Shown in pieces: positions 51,804-60,402 of a stretch of DNA of 64,000 bases (positions are counted from its first letter, which is position 1; the number at the start of each line of letters is the position of its first letter). This DNA comes from Kitasatospora aureofaciens (GTDB taxonomy: Bacteria > Actinomycetota > Actinomycetes > Streptomycetales > Streptomycetaceae). Made by a program: the position numbers and the translations under genes. The notes beneath the pieces were generated by a model. That model ran no database searches, was not told the DNA's origin, and worked only from the letters and a program-made list of their open reading frames with translations. The stretch lies in assembly GCA_000720845.1 (NCBI GenBank), contig JODU01000006.1, positions 225,725 to 289,724 of the forward strand, in the 5' to 3' direction.

Positions 51804-53692
51804 GGATCGACGCGTACGAGGACCCGGGTACCCCGGACCGTCGGGGCGGCTGGCGGTACCTGGTGTGGCTGGTCCGGCGGCAGTGGCCCCGGTGCCTGGC
51901 GGGGGCGGTGCTGGCCAGTGCGTGGATGGTGCTGCTGGCGGCGACGCCGTACCTGATGGCCCGGGCCGTCGACCACGGCCTGGAGCCCGGTGACCTGGGC
52001 GCGCTGGCGGGCTGGACGGGCGCCATGGTCGCCGTCGGCGCGGTCAACGCGTGGCTGGGCATGATGCGGCACCGCACCATGACGAAGGTGCGGATGGACG
52101 CCAACTTCCGCACCGTCAAGGTGGTCGTCGGCCATGCGACCCGGCTCGGCGCGGCACTGCGCGGGCAGGTGGGCACGGGTGAGGTCGTCACCATCGGGGT
52201 GGGCGACGTGCAGACCATCAGCGCCTCCCTGACCGCCGTGGGGCCGGGCGTCGGCGCGATCGTCGCCTACGCGGCGGTCGGCGGGCTGATGCTGTCCGTG
52301 TCGACCCGGCTCGCGCTGGTGGTGCTGCTCGGGGTGCCGGTGCTCGGGGTGCTCCTCGGTCCGCTCATGGGACGGCTCCAGGGCAGGGAGGCCGAGTACC
52401 GCGAGCGGCAGTCCGTGCTGACCGCGCGGATCGGCGACCTCGCGGGCGGACTGCGGGTCCTGAACGGGCTGGGCGGCAAGGGCCTGGTCGCGGACGCCTT
52501 CCACCGGGACTCGGGCCGGCTGCGCGAGCAGGGCTACCGGGTCGGCGCGGTGACCAGCTGGATCCAGGCCCTCGGAGTGGGACTGCCGGTGCTGTTCCTG
52601 GCCCTGGTGACCTGGCTGGGCGCCCGGCTGGCGGCGCGGGGGCACATCAGCGTGGGCGAGCTGGTGTCGGTGTACGGCTATGTCGTCGCGCTGGGCTGGC
52701 CGGTGGCGTTCCTCATCGAGATGGGCCACCAGCTCAGCCGCGGCGTGGTGGCCGCCCGCCGCGTCGTCGCCTTCCTGCGTCTGGAACCGGCCCCGGACGA
52801 CGGCACCCGGGACGCTCCCGCGGAGCCCTCGGTGCTGTACGACCCCGCCTCGGGCGTACGGATCACCCCCGGCCGCCTGACCGCCCTGGTCTCCTCCCGG
52901 CCGTCCGACGCCACCGAGATCCTGGACCGCCTGGGCCGCTACACCCCGTCCGACGCGACCTGGGGAGACATCCCCCTGACCGACGTCCCACTCCCCCAGA
53001 TCCGCTCCCGCATCCTGGTCGCAGACCCGGAGGCCGACCTCTTCGCAGGCCCCCTGCACGACGTAATTGGCGTTCCGGAAACCAACCTCAGCGGCGCGGG
53101 CACCCTGAGCGCTGTAATCGGCGATGAGGAAGCGCCCCTCAGGGGCGCGGGGAACTGCGCGACAAGCCACAACGCACCCGCACACGCACAACCACCCACC
53201 CGGGCAGATGAGTTGGCGCCCCTCACCCAGGCCATCCACGCAGCCGCCGCGGAGGACATCATCCGCGCCCTCCCAGAGGGACTGAAAACCCCGCTCGCGG
53301 CCCAGGCCCGCGACCTGTCCGGCGGACAACGCCAACGCGTCCGGCTCGCCCGCGCCCTCCTGACCGACCCCGAAGTCCTCCTCGCCGCGGAGCCCACCTC
53401 CGCCCTGGACGCCCACACGGAGGCCACCGTGGCCGAGCGCCTCAAGCACGCCCGCCAGGGCCGTACCACCGTGCTGGCCGCCACCTCACCGCTCCTCCTC
53501 GACCGCGCGGACGTCGTGCACCACCTGGTCGACGGCAAGGTCGCGGCGACCGGCACGCACCGCGAACTCCTGGACAGCGAACCGGGATACCGCGCCCTGG
53601 TCGCGCGGGACGCCGAGGTCGCCGAACCAGCAGAGGCAACCGGAGCAGCCGAGGCAGCCGAGGCATCAGAAGAAGGGGAACCGGCCCGATGA
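51800..53692 (+). CDS. ABC exporter half-transporter 3 with dead Walker A and inserted repeat
   Basis: A 630-residue half transporter with a six-helix membrane domain (about 25-320). In the NBD the Walker A is lost (RLTALVSSRPSDAT near 361 where GxxGxGKST is expected), Walker B has Ala for Asp (VLLAAEPTSALD, near 525-536), and the H-loop His is gone (AATSPLLL), but LSGGQRQRVRLARAL is intact (near 505). Residues about 422-472, between Q-loop and signature, form an extra segment carrying a Streptomyces repeat. It starts at GTG 51800, overlapping the previous stop (GTGA). It should serve as the non-hydrolysing partner of half-transporter 4. Confidence 0.9.
   Translation: MRIDAYEDPGTPDRRGGWRYLVWLVRRQWPRCLAGAVLASAWMVLLAATPYLMARAVDHGLEPGDLGALAGWTGAMVAVGAVNAWLGMMRHRTMTKVRMDANFRTVKVVVGHATRLGAALRGQVGTGEVVTIGVGDVQTISASLTAVGPGVGAIVAYAAVGGLMLSVSTRLALVVLLGVPVLGVLLGPLMGRLQGREAEYRERQSVLTARIGDLAGGLRVLNGLGGKGLVADAFHRDSGRLREQGYRVGAVTSWIQALGVGLPVLFLALVTWLGARLAARGHISVGELVSVYGYVVALGWPVAFLIEMGHQLSRGVVAARRVVAFLRLEPAPDDGTRDAPAEPSVLYDPASGVRITPGRLTALVSSRPSDATEILDRLGRYTPSDATWGDIPLTDVPLPQIRSRILVADPEADLFAGPLHDVIGVPETNLSGAGTLSAVIGDEEAPLRGAGNCATSHNAPAHAQPPTRADELAPLTQAIHAAAAEDIIRALPEGLKTPLAAQARDLSGGQRQRVRLARALLTDPEVLLAAEPTSALDAHTEATVAERLKHARQGRTTVLAATSPLLLDRADVVHHLVDGKVAATGTHRELLDSEPGYRALVARDAEVAEPAEATGAAEAAEASEEGEPAR
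53131..53205 (+). repeat. Dispersed Streptomyces palindromic repeat, short form, inside ABC gene
   Basis: GCGCCCCTCAGGGGCGCGGGG (from 53132, a hairpin with CCCCTCAGGGG at its head) is followed by AACT, GCGCGACAAGCCACAACG and ACCCGCACACGC. The copy at 23085-23180 has the same blocks on the other strand, with a longer centre. Here it is translated as EAPLRGAGNCATSHNAP and following residues, without breaking the frame. Boundaries are approximate. Confidence 0.75.
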
Positions 53693-55446
53693 CACAGCTG
53701 CCCGTCGCCGAGCGCACCGACGTCCGCCGGGCGGCGGCCGGTCTCGTGCGGGCCGACCGGAGGTCCTTCGCGGTCGTCCTGGGGCTCAACGCGCTGGCCG
53801 CGCTGGCCGGTCTCGCGGGTCCGTGGCTGCTGGGCCGGATCGTCGACGAGGTGCGCGGCGGAGGCGGGGTGGGCGCCGTGGACCGGATGGCCCTCGCCAT
53901 CCTGCTGTGCTCGCTGGCGCAGCTGCTGCTGGCCCGCTGGGCGCGGTACGTGGGGCACCGCTTCGGGGAGCGGACGCTCGCGCGGGTGCGGGAGCGGTAC
54001 GTGGAGCGGGCGCTCGCCCTGCCCGCGTCGGTCGTGGAGCGGGCGGGGACCGGGGACCTGACGACACGCGGCACCGCCGACGTGACCACCGTCGGCACGA
54101 CGCTGCGCGACGCCGGTCCCGAGCTGCTGGTGAACGCGGTGCAGGCGCTGTTCCTCATGGGCGCGGTGTTCGTCCTCGACCCGCTGCTGGGTCTGGTCGG
54201 GGTGCTCGGACTGACGCCGGCCTGGCTGGCGCTGCGCTGGTACCTGCGCCGGGCGCGGGCCGGCTACCTGGCCGAGGGCGCGGCCACCTCGGACGTCGCC
54301 GAGAGCCTGGCCGCCACGGTGGCCGGGGCCCGTACGGTCGAGGCGTTCGGGCTGGCCGAGCGGCGCGTGCGGACCAACCACGAGGCGCTGGAGGTCTCGC
54401 GGCGCACCCGGTTCCGGACGCTGTTCCTGCGCAGTGTGTTCTTCCCCGCGGTGGACATCTCCTACGTGCTTCCGGTGGCGGGCGTGCTGCTCCTCGGCGG
54501 GGTCCTGCACGCCCGCGGAGCGGTGAGCCTGGGAGCGGTGGTGACGTGTGCCGTGTACCTCCAGCAACTGGCCGGGCCGCTCGACGAGGTGCTGATGCGC
54601 ACCGAGCAGCTCCAGGCCGGCGGGGCCTCCTTCGCCCGGGTGGAGGGGCTGGCGCGGGCCCCGCGGGCGACGGCGGACGAGTCGGCGGTGCCCGCGGACG
54701 ACCGTATCGACGTGTCCGGTGCGCGGTACGCCTACGAGCGGGGCGGGGAGGTGCTGCGCGGGGTGGACCTGACCGTGCGGCCGGGCGAGCGGCTGGCGGT
54801 GGTCGGTCCTTCGGGGGCCGGCAAGACCACGCTGAGCCGGCTGCTGGCCGGGGTCGACGCGCCGACGGAGGGCTCGGTGACGGTGGGCGGGGTGCCCGTG
54901 GTCGCCCTGGGTCCGGAGCGGCTGCGCCGTCAGGTGGTGCTGGTCACCCAGGAGCACCACGTGTTCCTGGGGTCGGTCCGGGACAATCTCCTGATCGCCG
55001 AACCGGCGGCCACGGACGAGGAGTTGTGGGCGGCGCTGGCCGCGGTGGGCGCCGAGGGCTGGGTGCGGGAGCTGCCCGAGGGCCTCGGCGCCGAGCTGGG
55101 GGCGAAGGGGCACTCGACGGACGGCTCGCAGGCCCAGCAGCTCGCCCTGGCCCGGGTGGTGCTGGCCGACCCGCACACGCTGATCCTGGACGAGGCCACG
55201 GCCCTGCTGGACCCGACGACGGCCCGGCACACGGAGCGGGCGCTGGCCGCCGTACTGGCGGGCCGTACGGTCATCGCCATCGCGCACCGCCTGCACACCG
55301 CGCACGACGCCGACCGGGTGGCGGTGATGGAGGACGGCCTGCTGACCGAGCTGGGCACGCACGACGCGCTGGTGGCGGCGGGCGGGGCGTACGCGGCCCT
55401 GTGGGGCTCCTGGCACGGGGAGCCGGGCCGCCGACCGCGCCACTGA
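53689..55446 (+). CDS. ABC exporter half-transporter 4 (catalytic NBD, degenerate signature)
   Basis: A 585-residue half transporter: six helices (about 25-310) and an NBD with Walker A GPSGAGKTT (near 373-381), Walker B TLILDEATALLD (near 496-507) with the catalytic Glu, and H-loop IAIAHRLHT, but the signature is STDGSQAQQLALARV (near 475) instead of LSGGQ. It complements half-transporter 3, whose only intact motif is LSGGQ. ATG 53689 overlaps the preceding stop (ATGA). A short GCCGG/CCGGC hairpin follows the stop (55469-55483). Confidence 0.93.
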   Translation: MTQLPVAERTDVRRAAAGLVRADRRSFAVVLGLNALAALAGLAGPWLLGRIVDEVRGGGGVGAVDRMALAILLCSLAQLLLARWARYVGHRFGERTLARVRERYVERALALPASVVERAGTGDLTTRGTADVTTVGTTLRDAGPELLVNAVQALFLMGAVFVLDPLLGLVGVLGLTPAWLALRWYLRRARAGYLAEGAATSDVAESLAATVAGARTVEAFGLAERRVRTNHEALEVSRRTRFRTLFLRSVFFPAVDISYVLPVAGVLLLGGVLHARGAVSLGAVVTCAVYLQQLAGPLDEVLMRTEQLQAGGASFARVEGLARAPRATADESAVPADDRIDVSGARYAYERGGEVLRGVDLTVRPGERLAVVGPSGAGKTTLSRLLAGVDAPTEGSVTVGGVPVVALGPERLRRQVVLVTQEHHVFLGSVRDNLLIAEPAATDEELWAALAAVGAEGWVRELPEGLGAELGAKGHSTDGSQAQQLALARVVLADPHTLILDEATALLDPTTARHTERALAAVLAGRTVIAIAHRLHTAHDADRVAVMEDGLLTELGTHDALVAAGGAYAALWGSWHGEPGRRPRH

Positions 55447-55747
55447 CCGAGCGGGCAGCAGGGAGACCGCCGGGCACGCCGGCAAGCAAAGGTTCCGTTT
55501 ATCGAACGTGAACTCCCGGTCAACGAACCAATTCCAGCCAACTTACTGACGCGCCCCTGACAAGTAGGGCTTTCTCCTGCCACTCTTCCGTCGGCCCTCC
55601 ACAGCGCCCCCACAGCTTCCCCACGAGTGCTGTGCAGCGGCCGGCTCGTAGCACGTGGTTTCTGCGTACCGCACAGTTCCGCCCGGTCGGCCACCCGCCG
55701 GCCGGTCTCCCCCGGCCGCGTGACCCGCGGCCACGCAGAAGGAGTCA
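55447..55747. promoter_or_regulatory. Intergenic region with shared promoter-like block (protease 1)
   Basis: About 300 bases of lower G+C between the exporter run and the first M4 protease. It holds a short hairpin near 55469-55483. From 55556 to 55592 it carries CCTGACA, NGTA and TGCCACTCTTCCGTC at the same spacing as a block before the second protease (58019-58055). CTGACA would serve as -35, and the -10 would fall in the CACTCT region. The untranslated leader would be about 150 bases. RBS AAGGAG is at 55739-55744. Confidence 0.5.
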
Positions 55748-57805
55748 GTGTTGAGCAGCAGTACTCCCCACAGACGCACCTCCCACACCACCTCGCCCGT
55801 CTCCTCCCGGCGCACCACGCACCGGCGTGCCGCGGCCGTCGCGCTGGCCGGTGTCGCGGCGCTGATCGCCACGGCGGTCCAGTCCGGCACCGCCACCGCG
55901 GCCCCCGACCCCTCGCCCGTGAAGGGCAACGAGCTGGTCAAGCTCAGCCCGTCCCAGCGCGCCGAGCTGATCCGCGACGCCAACGCCACCAAGGCGGAGA
56001 CCGCCGACGACCTGGGCCTGGGCGCCAAGGAGAAGCTGGTCGTCCGGGACGTGCTCAAGGACCGCGACGGCACCCTGCACACCCGCTACGAGCGCACCTA
56101 CGACGGTCTGCCCGTCCTCGGCGGCGACCTCGTGGTGGCCAGTGAGGCGGGGAAGACGGAGCAGGTCGTGAAGGCCACGGCGAAGGCGATCAAGCCGGCC
56201 ACCGTGACGCCGAAGATCTCCGCCGCGAAGGCCGAGTCGCAGGCCGTGTCGGCCGCGAAGGCCGCCGGCGCCGAGCGGCCGGACGCCGACCGCGCCCCGC
56301 GCAAGGTGATCTGGGCGGCGAACGGCACCCCGGTCCTCGCGTACGAGACGGTCGTGGGCGGCCTCCAGGAGGACGGCACCCCGAACGAGCTGCACGTGGT
56401 CACGGACGCCGCCACCGGCGCCAAGCTGTACGAGTACCAGGCCGTCGAGAACGGCACCGGCAACACGATGTACAGCGGCACGGTGACGCTGGGCACCGCG
56501 CAGTCCGGGTCGTCGTACACGCTGACCGACACGGCGCGCGGCAACCACAAGACGTACAACCTCAACCGCGGCACCTCCGGCACCGGCACCCTCTTCTCGG
56601 GCTCCGACGACGTGTGGGGCAACGGAACCGCGTCCAACGCGGAGACCGCCGCCGCCGACGCCCACTACGGGGCCGCGCTGACCTGGGACTACTACAAGAA
56701 CGTGCAGGGCCGGTCCGGCATCCGCGGCGACGGTGTGGGCGCGTACTCCCGGGTCCACTACGGCAACAACTACGTCAACGCCTTCTGGCAGGACAGCTGC
56801 TTCTGCATGACGTACGGCGACGGCTCCGGCAACGCCAACCCGCTCACCTCCATCGACGTGGCCGCGCACGAGATGAGCCACGGCGTCACGTCCAACACCG
56901 CGGGACTCAACTACAGCGGCGAGTCCGGCGGTCTGAACGAGGCCACGTCCGACATCTTCGGCGCGTCGGTCGAGTTCTACGCCAACAACTCCTCGGACAT
57001 CGGTGACTACCTCATCGGCGAGGAGATCGACATCAACGGCGACGGCACCCCGCTGCGCTACATGGACAAGCCCAGCAAGGACGGCGCGTCCAAGGACTAC
57101 TGGTACTCGGGGATCGGCGGGGTGGACGTCCACTACTCGTCGGGCCCGGCGAATCACTTCTTCTACCTGCTCAGCGAGGGCAGCGGCACCAAGACCATCA
57201 ACGGTGTCACCTACGACTCGCCCACCTCGGACGGCCTTCCGGTCACCGGCATCGGCCGCGCCAAGGCGGAGAAGATCTGGTTCCGCGCGCTGACCACCAA
57301 GTTCACCTCGACCACCAACTACGCGGGCGCCCGCACGGGCACCCTCGCGGCGGCCGGTGAGCTGTACGGCACCGACAGCGCCGAGTACACCGCGGTGGCG
57401 AACGCGTGGGCGGGCATCAACGTCGGCGCGCGGCCCGGCGGCGGCGACCCCGGTGACGGCACCACGTTCGAGAGCACCACGAACGTGAACATCCCCGACT
57501 ACGGGTCCGCGGTGACCTCGTCCCTCACGGTCTCCGGTCGCACCGGCAAGGCGCCGAGCAACCTCAAGGTGGGCGTGGACATCGTGCACAGCTGGCGCGG
57601 TGACCTGCAGATCGACCTGGTCGCGCCCGACGGGTCGGCGTACCGCCTGAAGAACAGCGGCAACGACCCGGCGGCGGACGTGCACGAGACCTACACGGTC
57701 AACGCCTCCTCCGAATCGGCCAACGGCACCTGGAAGCTGCGCGTCCAGGACCAGGGTCCGGCGGACACCGGCTACATCGACGCCTGGCGGCTCACCTTCC
57801 CGTAG
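55748..57805 (+). CDS. Secreted M4 neutral zinc metalloprotease with P-domain
   Basis: A 685-residue preproprotease. A long signal peptide with a basic start (RRTTHRRAAAVALAGVAALIATAVQSGTATAAP), an FTP/PepSY propeptide, and the catalytic domain with HEMSH at residues 374-378 and third zinc ligand E398 in GGLNEATSD, plus HYSSGPANHFFY with the catalytic His. A C-terminal P-domain (about 575-685: SSLTVSGRTGKAPSNLKVGVDIVHSWRGDLQIDLVAPDG) is present. It degrades extracellular protein. Start is GTG 55748 or TTG 55751; the latter has better spacing from AAGGAG. Its paralogue lies directly downstream. Confidence 0.95.
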   Translation: MLSSSTPHRRTSHTTSPVSSRRTTHRRAAAVALAGVAALIATAVQSGTATAAPDPSPVKGNELVKLSPSQRAELIRDANATKAETADDLGLGAKEKLVVRDVLKDRDGTLHTRYERTYDGLPVLGGDLVVASEAGKTEQVVKATAKAIKPATVTPKISAAKAESQAVSAAKAAGAERPDADRAPRKVIWAANGTPVLAYETVVGGLQEDGTPNELHVVTDAATGAKLYEYQAVENGTGNTMYSGTVTLGTAQSGSSYTLTDTARGNHKTYNLNRGTSGTGTLFSGSDDVWGNGTASNAETAAADAHYGAALTWDYYKNVQGRSGIRGDGVGAYSRVHYGNNYVNAFWQDSCFCMTYGDGSGNANPLTSIDVAAHEMSHGVTSNTAGLNYSGESGGLNEATSDIFGASVEFYANNSSDIGDYLIGEEIDINGDGTPLRYMDKPSKDGASKDYWYSGIGGVDVHYSSGPANHFFYLLSEGSGTKTINGVTYDSPTSDGLPVTGIGRAKAEKIWFRALTTKFTSTTNYAGARTGTLAAAGELYGTDSAEYTAVANAWAGINVGARPGGGDPGDGTTFESTTNVNIPDYGSAVTSSLTVSGRTGKAPSNLKVGVDIVHSWRGDLQIDLVAPDGSAYRLKNSGNDPAADVHETYTVNASSESANGTWKLRVQDQGPADTGYIDAWRLTFP

Positions 57806-57839
57806 GCCGGCCGGCCCGCGGGTGCGCCACCCCAAGTCG

Positions 57840-57880
57840 GGGCGCCGCTCCGGAGGTTCGATTCCTCCGGAGCGGCGCCC
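57840..57880 (+). terminator. Terminator hairpin resembling a tRNA acceptor/T-arm minihelix
   Basis: A perfect 17-bp stem (57840-57856 with 57864-57880) capped by TTCGATT. The inner 5 bp GGAGG/CCTCC plus TTCGATT match the T-stem and T-loop consensus of tRNA, and the next 7 bp (CCGCTCC/GGAGCGG) would be the acceptor stem. It lies 34 bases after the first protease stop and is almost certainly its terminator. The region 57806-58128 otherwise holds only the promoter block of the second protease. Confidence 0.8.
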
Positions 57881-58018
57881 TCTTCATGTGCCGCCCCAAC
57901 CTCCCTTTTTTGCCCGGCACTTGCACTCGCCTTGTTGCCTCTTGACCGAGGTCACACGGCCTTCACATCCCCGCAACACATCCCGGCCGACGATTTTCGG
58001 CCAACATCATCGCGCCCT

Positions 58019-58055
58019 CCTGACATGTACGCGCCTTCGGTGTCAGTCTTCCGTC
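58019..58055 (+). promoter_or_regulatory. Shared promoter-like block (protease 2)
   Basis: CCTGACA (58019-58025), TGTACG, and TGTCAGTCTTCCGTC ending at 58055 match the block at 55556-55592 before the first protease with no gaps: CCTGACA and CTTCCGTC are identical and 30 bases separate their ends in both. CTGACA is a plausible -35. It lies about 75 bases before GTG 58129. The two genes therefore probably respond to the same sigma factor or regulator. Confidence 0.55.
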
Positions 58056-58128
58056 ACCCACAGCACGACTTCGCAGCAACCGGCCGGACACCCCACGCCG
58101 ACCGGATCCCCCCACCGAAGGAGCTTGT

Positions 58129-59778
58129 GTGTCTTCCGTCTTCGCGCGCCACAAGCGCACCACCCTGGCCCTCGCCACCGCGGTCGCCGCCGGAGCGATG
58201 CTCACCACCGGCCTGACCGCGGGCAACGCCGCCGCCGACAGCACCGCGCCGACGGCGCTCCCGGGCGCCCCCGTCCTGCTGTCGGGCACCGCCCGCAGCG
58301 CGCTCATACAGGAGCAGCAGGCCGGCGCGGCCGGCACCGCCCGGGCGATGGGCCTCGGCGCCAAGGAGAAGCTGGTCGTCAAGGACGTGGTCAAGGACCG
58401 CGACGGCACCGTGCACACCCGCTACGAGCGCACCTACGACGGCCTGCCCGTCCTCGGCGGCGACCTCGTCGTGCACCGGTCGGAGTCCGGCGCCACCAGA
58501 GGCGTCACCAAGGCGACCGAGGCCGCCGTCGAGGTCGCCACCGTCACCCCGAAGGTGAAGGCCGCCAAGGCCGAGCAGCAGGCGCTGGCCGCCGCCGAGG
58601 ACGCCGGTTCCTCGAAGACCGCGGCCGACTCCGCGCCCCGCAAGGTGATCTGGGCCGCCGAGGGCAAGCCCGTCCTCGCCTACGAGACCGTGGTCGGCGG
58701 CCTCCAGGACGACGGCACCCCGAACGAACTGCACGTCATCACCGACGCCGCCACCGGCGCCGAGCTCTACCAGTACCAGGGCATCGAGACCGGCTCCGGC
58801 AAGAGCCTCTACTCGGGCACGGTCGAACTCGGCACCACCAAGTCGGGCTCGTCGTACCAGCTCTACGACACCGGACGGGGCGGCCACAAGACGTACAACC
58901 TGGCCCGCAAGACCTCCGGCACCGGCACCCTGTTCACCGACTCCGACGACACCTGGGGCACCGGCGCCGCCTCCAGCGACCCCCAGGACCAGACCGCCGC
59001 CGTCGACGCCGCCTACGGCGCCCAGGTCACCTGGGACTTCTACAAGGAGGGCTTCGGCCGCAGCGGCATCAGGAACGACGGCAAGGCGGCCTACTCCCGC
59101 GTCCACTACGGCAGCAACTACGTCAACGCCTTCTGGTCCGACAGCTGCTTCTGCATGACCTACGGCGACGGCACGGGCAACACCAACCCGCTGACCTCGC
59201 TGGACGTGGCCGGGCACGAGATGAGCCACGGCGTCACCTCCAACACCGCGGGACTCGAGTACAGCGGGGAGTCCGGCGGCCTCAACGAGGCGACCAGCGA
59301 CATCTTCGGCACCGGCGTGGAGTACTTCGCGAACAACTCCGCCGACAAGGGCGACTACCTCATCGGCGAGGAGATCGACATCAACGGGGACGGCACCCCG
59401 CTGCGCTACATGGACAAGCCCAGCAAGGACGGCGCGTCCAAGGACTACTGGGACTCCGGCCTCGGCGGCGTCGACGTGCACTACTCCTCGGGCCCGGCCA
59501 ACCACTTCTTCTTCCTGCTGGCCGAGGGCAGCGGCGCGCGGACGGTGGACGGGGTGGAGTACGACTCCCCGACCTCCGACGGCTCCACCGTCACCGGCAT
59601 CGGCCGCGCCAAGGCGCTGCAGATCTGGTACAAGGCGCTGACCGCGTACATGACCTCGACGACCGACTACGCCGACGCCCGCGCGGCGACCCTGAGCGCG
59701 GCGTCCGACCTGTACGGCGCCGACAGCACCGAGTACAAGACGGTGGGCGCGGCCTGGACCGCGATCAACGTGAACTGA
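58129..59778 (+). CDS. Secreted M4 neutral zinc metalloprotease without P-domain
   Basis: A 549-residue paralogue of the preceding protease. Signal peptide ARHKRTTLALATAVAAGAMLTTGLTAGNAAA, FTP/PepSY propeptide, catalytic domain with HEMSH at residues 363-367, GGLNEATSDIF with the third zinc ligand and HYSSGPANHFFF. It ends after the M4 C-terminal domain and lacks the P-domain of its neighbour. GTG 58129 follows AAGGAG by six to seven bases. The pair likely arose by tandem duplication, with P-domain loss or gain. Confidence 0.95.
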   Translation: MSSVFARHKRTTLALATAVAAGAMLTTGLTAGNAAADSTAPTALPGAPVLLSGTARSALIQEQQAGAAGTARAMGLGAKEKLVVKDVVKDRDGTVHTRYERTYDGLPVLGGDLVVHRSESGATRGVTKATEAAVEVATVTPKVKAAKAEQQALAAAEDAGSSKTAADSAPRKVIWAAEGKPVLAYETVVGGLQDDGTPNELHVITDAATGAELYQYQGIETGSGKSLYSGTVELGTTKSGSSYQLYDTGRGGHKTYNLARKTSGTGTLFTDSDDTWGTGAASSDPQDQTAAVDAAYGAQVTWDFYKEGFGRSGIRNDGKAAYSRVHYGSNYVNAFWSDSCFCMTYGDGTGNTNPLTSLDVAGHEMSHGVTSNTAGLEYSGESGGLNEATSDIFGTGVEYFANNSADKGDYLIGEEIDINGDGTPLRYMDKPSKDGASKDYWDSGLGGVDVHYSSGPANHFFFLLAEGSGARTVDGVEYDSPTSDGSTVTGIGRAKALQIWYKALTAYMTSTTDYADARAATLSAASDLYGADSTEYKTVGAAWTAINVN

Positions 59779-59807
59779 CCCGGAGGGGACAGCGGCGGCA
59801 ACACGGC

Positions 59808-59846
59808 GGGGCGGCACCCGGAACCAGCGGTTCCCGGGTGCCGCCC
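59808..59846 (+). terminator. Terminator after second protease
   Basis: GGGCGGCACCCGGAACC (from 59808) pairs with GGTTCCCGGGTGCCGCCC (to 59846), about 17 bp with one bulged G and a 3-base AGC loop. It ends 14 bases before the DUF1990 start and follows the second protease stop by 29 bases. Confidence 0.8.
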
Positions 59847-59860
59847 TACTCTTGGGACCC

Positions 59861-60370
59861 ATGTCCTTCACGTACGACGACGTCGGCGCCACCCGCGAGC
59901 AGGGCCACTGCCCGCCCGGCTTCCGCCCCCTGCACGTACGCACCCGCCTCGGGGAGGGCGAACCGGTGTTCCGGCGGGCGGTCGAGGCCGTGCTCACCTG
60001 GGAGATGCACCGGGAGATGGGCGTCGGCATCGACGCGAGCGCGGAGCGTGCCGCGCCCGGCGTCGACGTCACCGTCACCCTCGCCGGCATGATCAAGGCG
60101 CCCTGCCGGGTGGTGTGGACCCTGGAGGAGCCGCGCCGGGCCGGCTGGGCCTACGGCACGCTGCCCGGCCACCCCGAGTCCGGCGAGGAGGCCTTCGTGG
60201 TGGACCGCACGGGGGACGGCACCGTGTGGCTGACCGTGTCCGCCTTCAGCCGCCCCGCCAAGTGGTACGCGAAGGCCGGCGGACCGGCGGCCCGCGCCTT
60301 CCAGCACGCCTACGCCCGCCGGTGCGGCACCGTCCTGCGGAGGCTGAGCGGCGGCGACGAGCAGGACTGA
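59861..60370 (+). CDS. DUF1990 family protein
   Basis: A 169-residue protein with the DUF1990 pattern: YDDVGATREQGHCPPGF at the N-terminus, VLTWEMHREMGVGI in the centre, and AYGTLPGHPESGEEAFVVDRT and FSRPAKWYAKAGGPAARAFQ toward the end. The family is thought to have a START-like/SRPBCC lipid-binding fold; function unknown. ATG 59861; the only upstream signal is GGGA. It converges with glgP (32-base gap). Confidence 0.82.
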   Translation: MSFTYDDVGATREQGHCPPGFRPLHVRTRLGEGEPVFRRAVEAVLTWEMHREMGVGIDASAERAAPGVDVTVTLAGMIKAPCRVVWTLEEPRRAGWAYGTLPGHPESGEEAFVVDRTGDGTVWLTVSAFSRPAKWYAKAGGPAARAFQHAYARRCGTVLRRLSGGDEQD

Positions 60371-60402
60371 GTCCGTCCGCCGTCCACCGCCCCGCCGCGG
60401 CC

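Noticed and set aside
51800..53692. Half-transporter 3 as a pseudogene
   Set aside because: Walker A and B are lost, but the frame is intact across 630 codons, LSGGQ is perfect, and the partner gene has the reciprocal defect, which fits a functional heterodimer.
57841..57880. A tRNA gene suggested by a T-arm-like hairpin
   Set aside because: No D-arm or anticodon arm is present; the hairpin is a perfect stem directly after a stop codon and fits a terminator.
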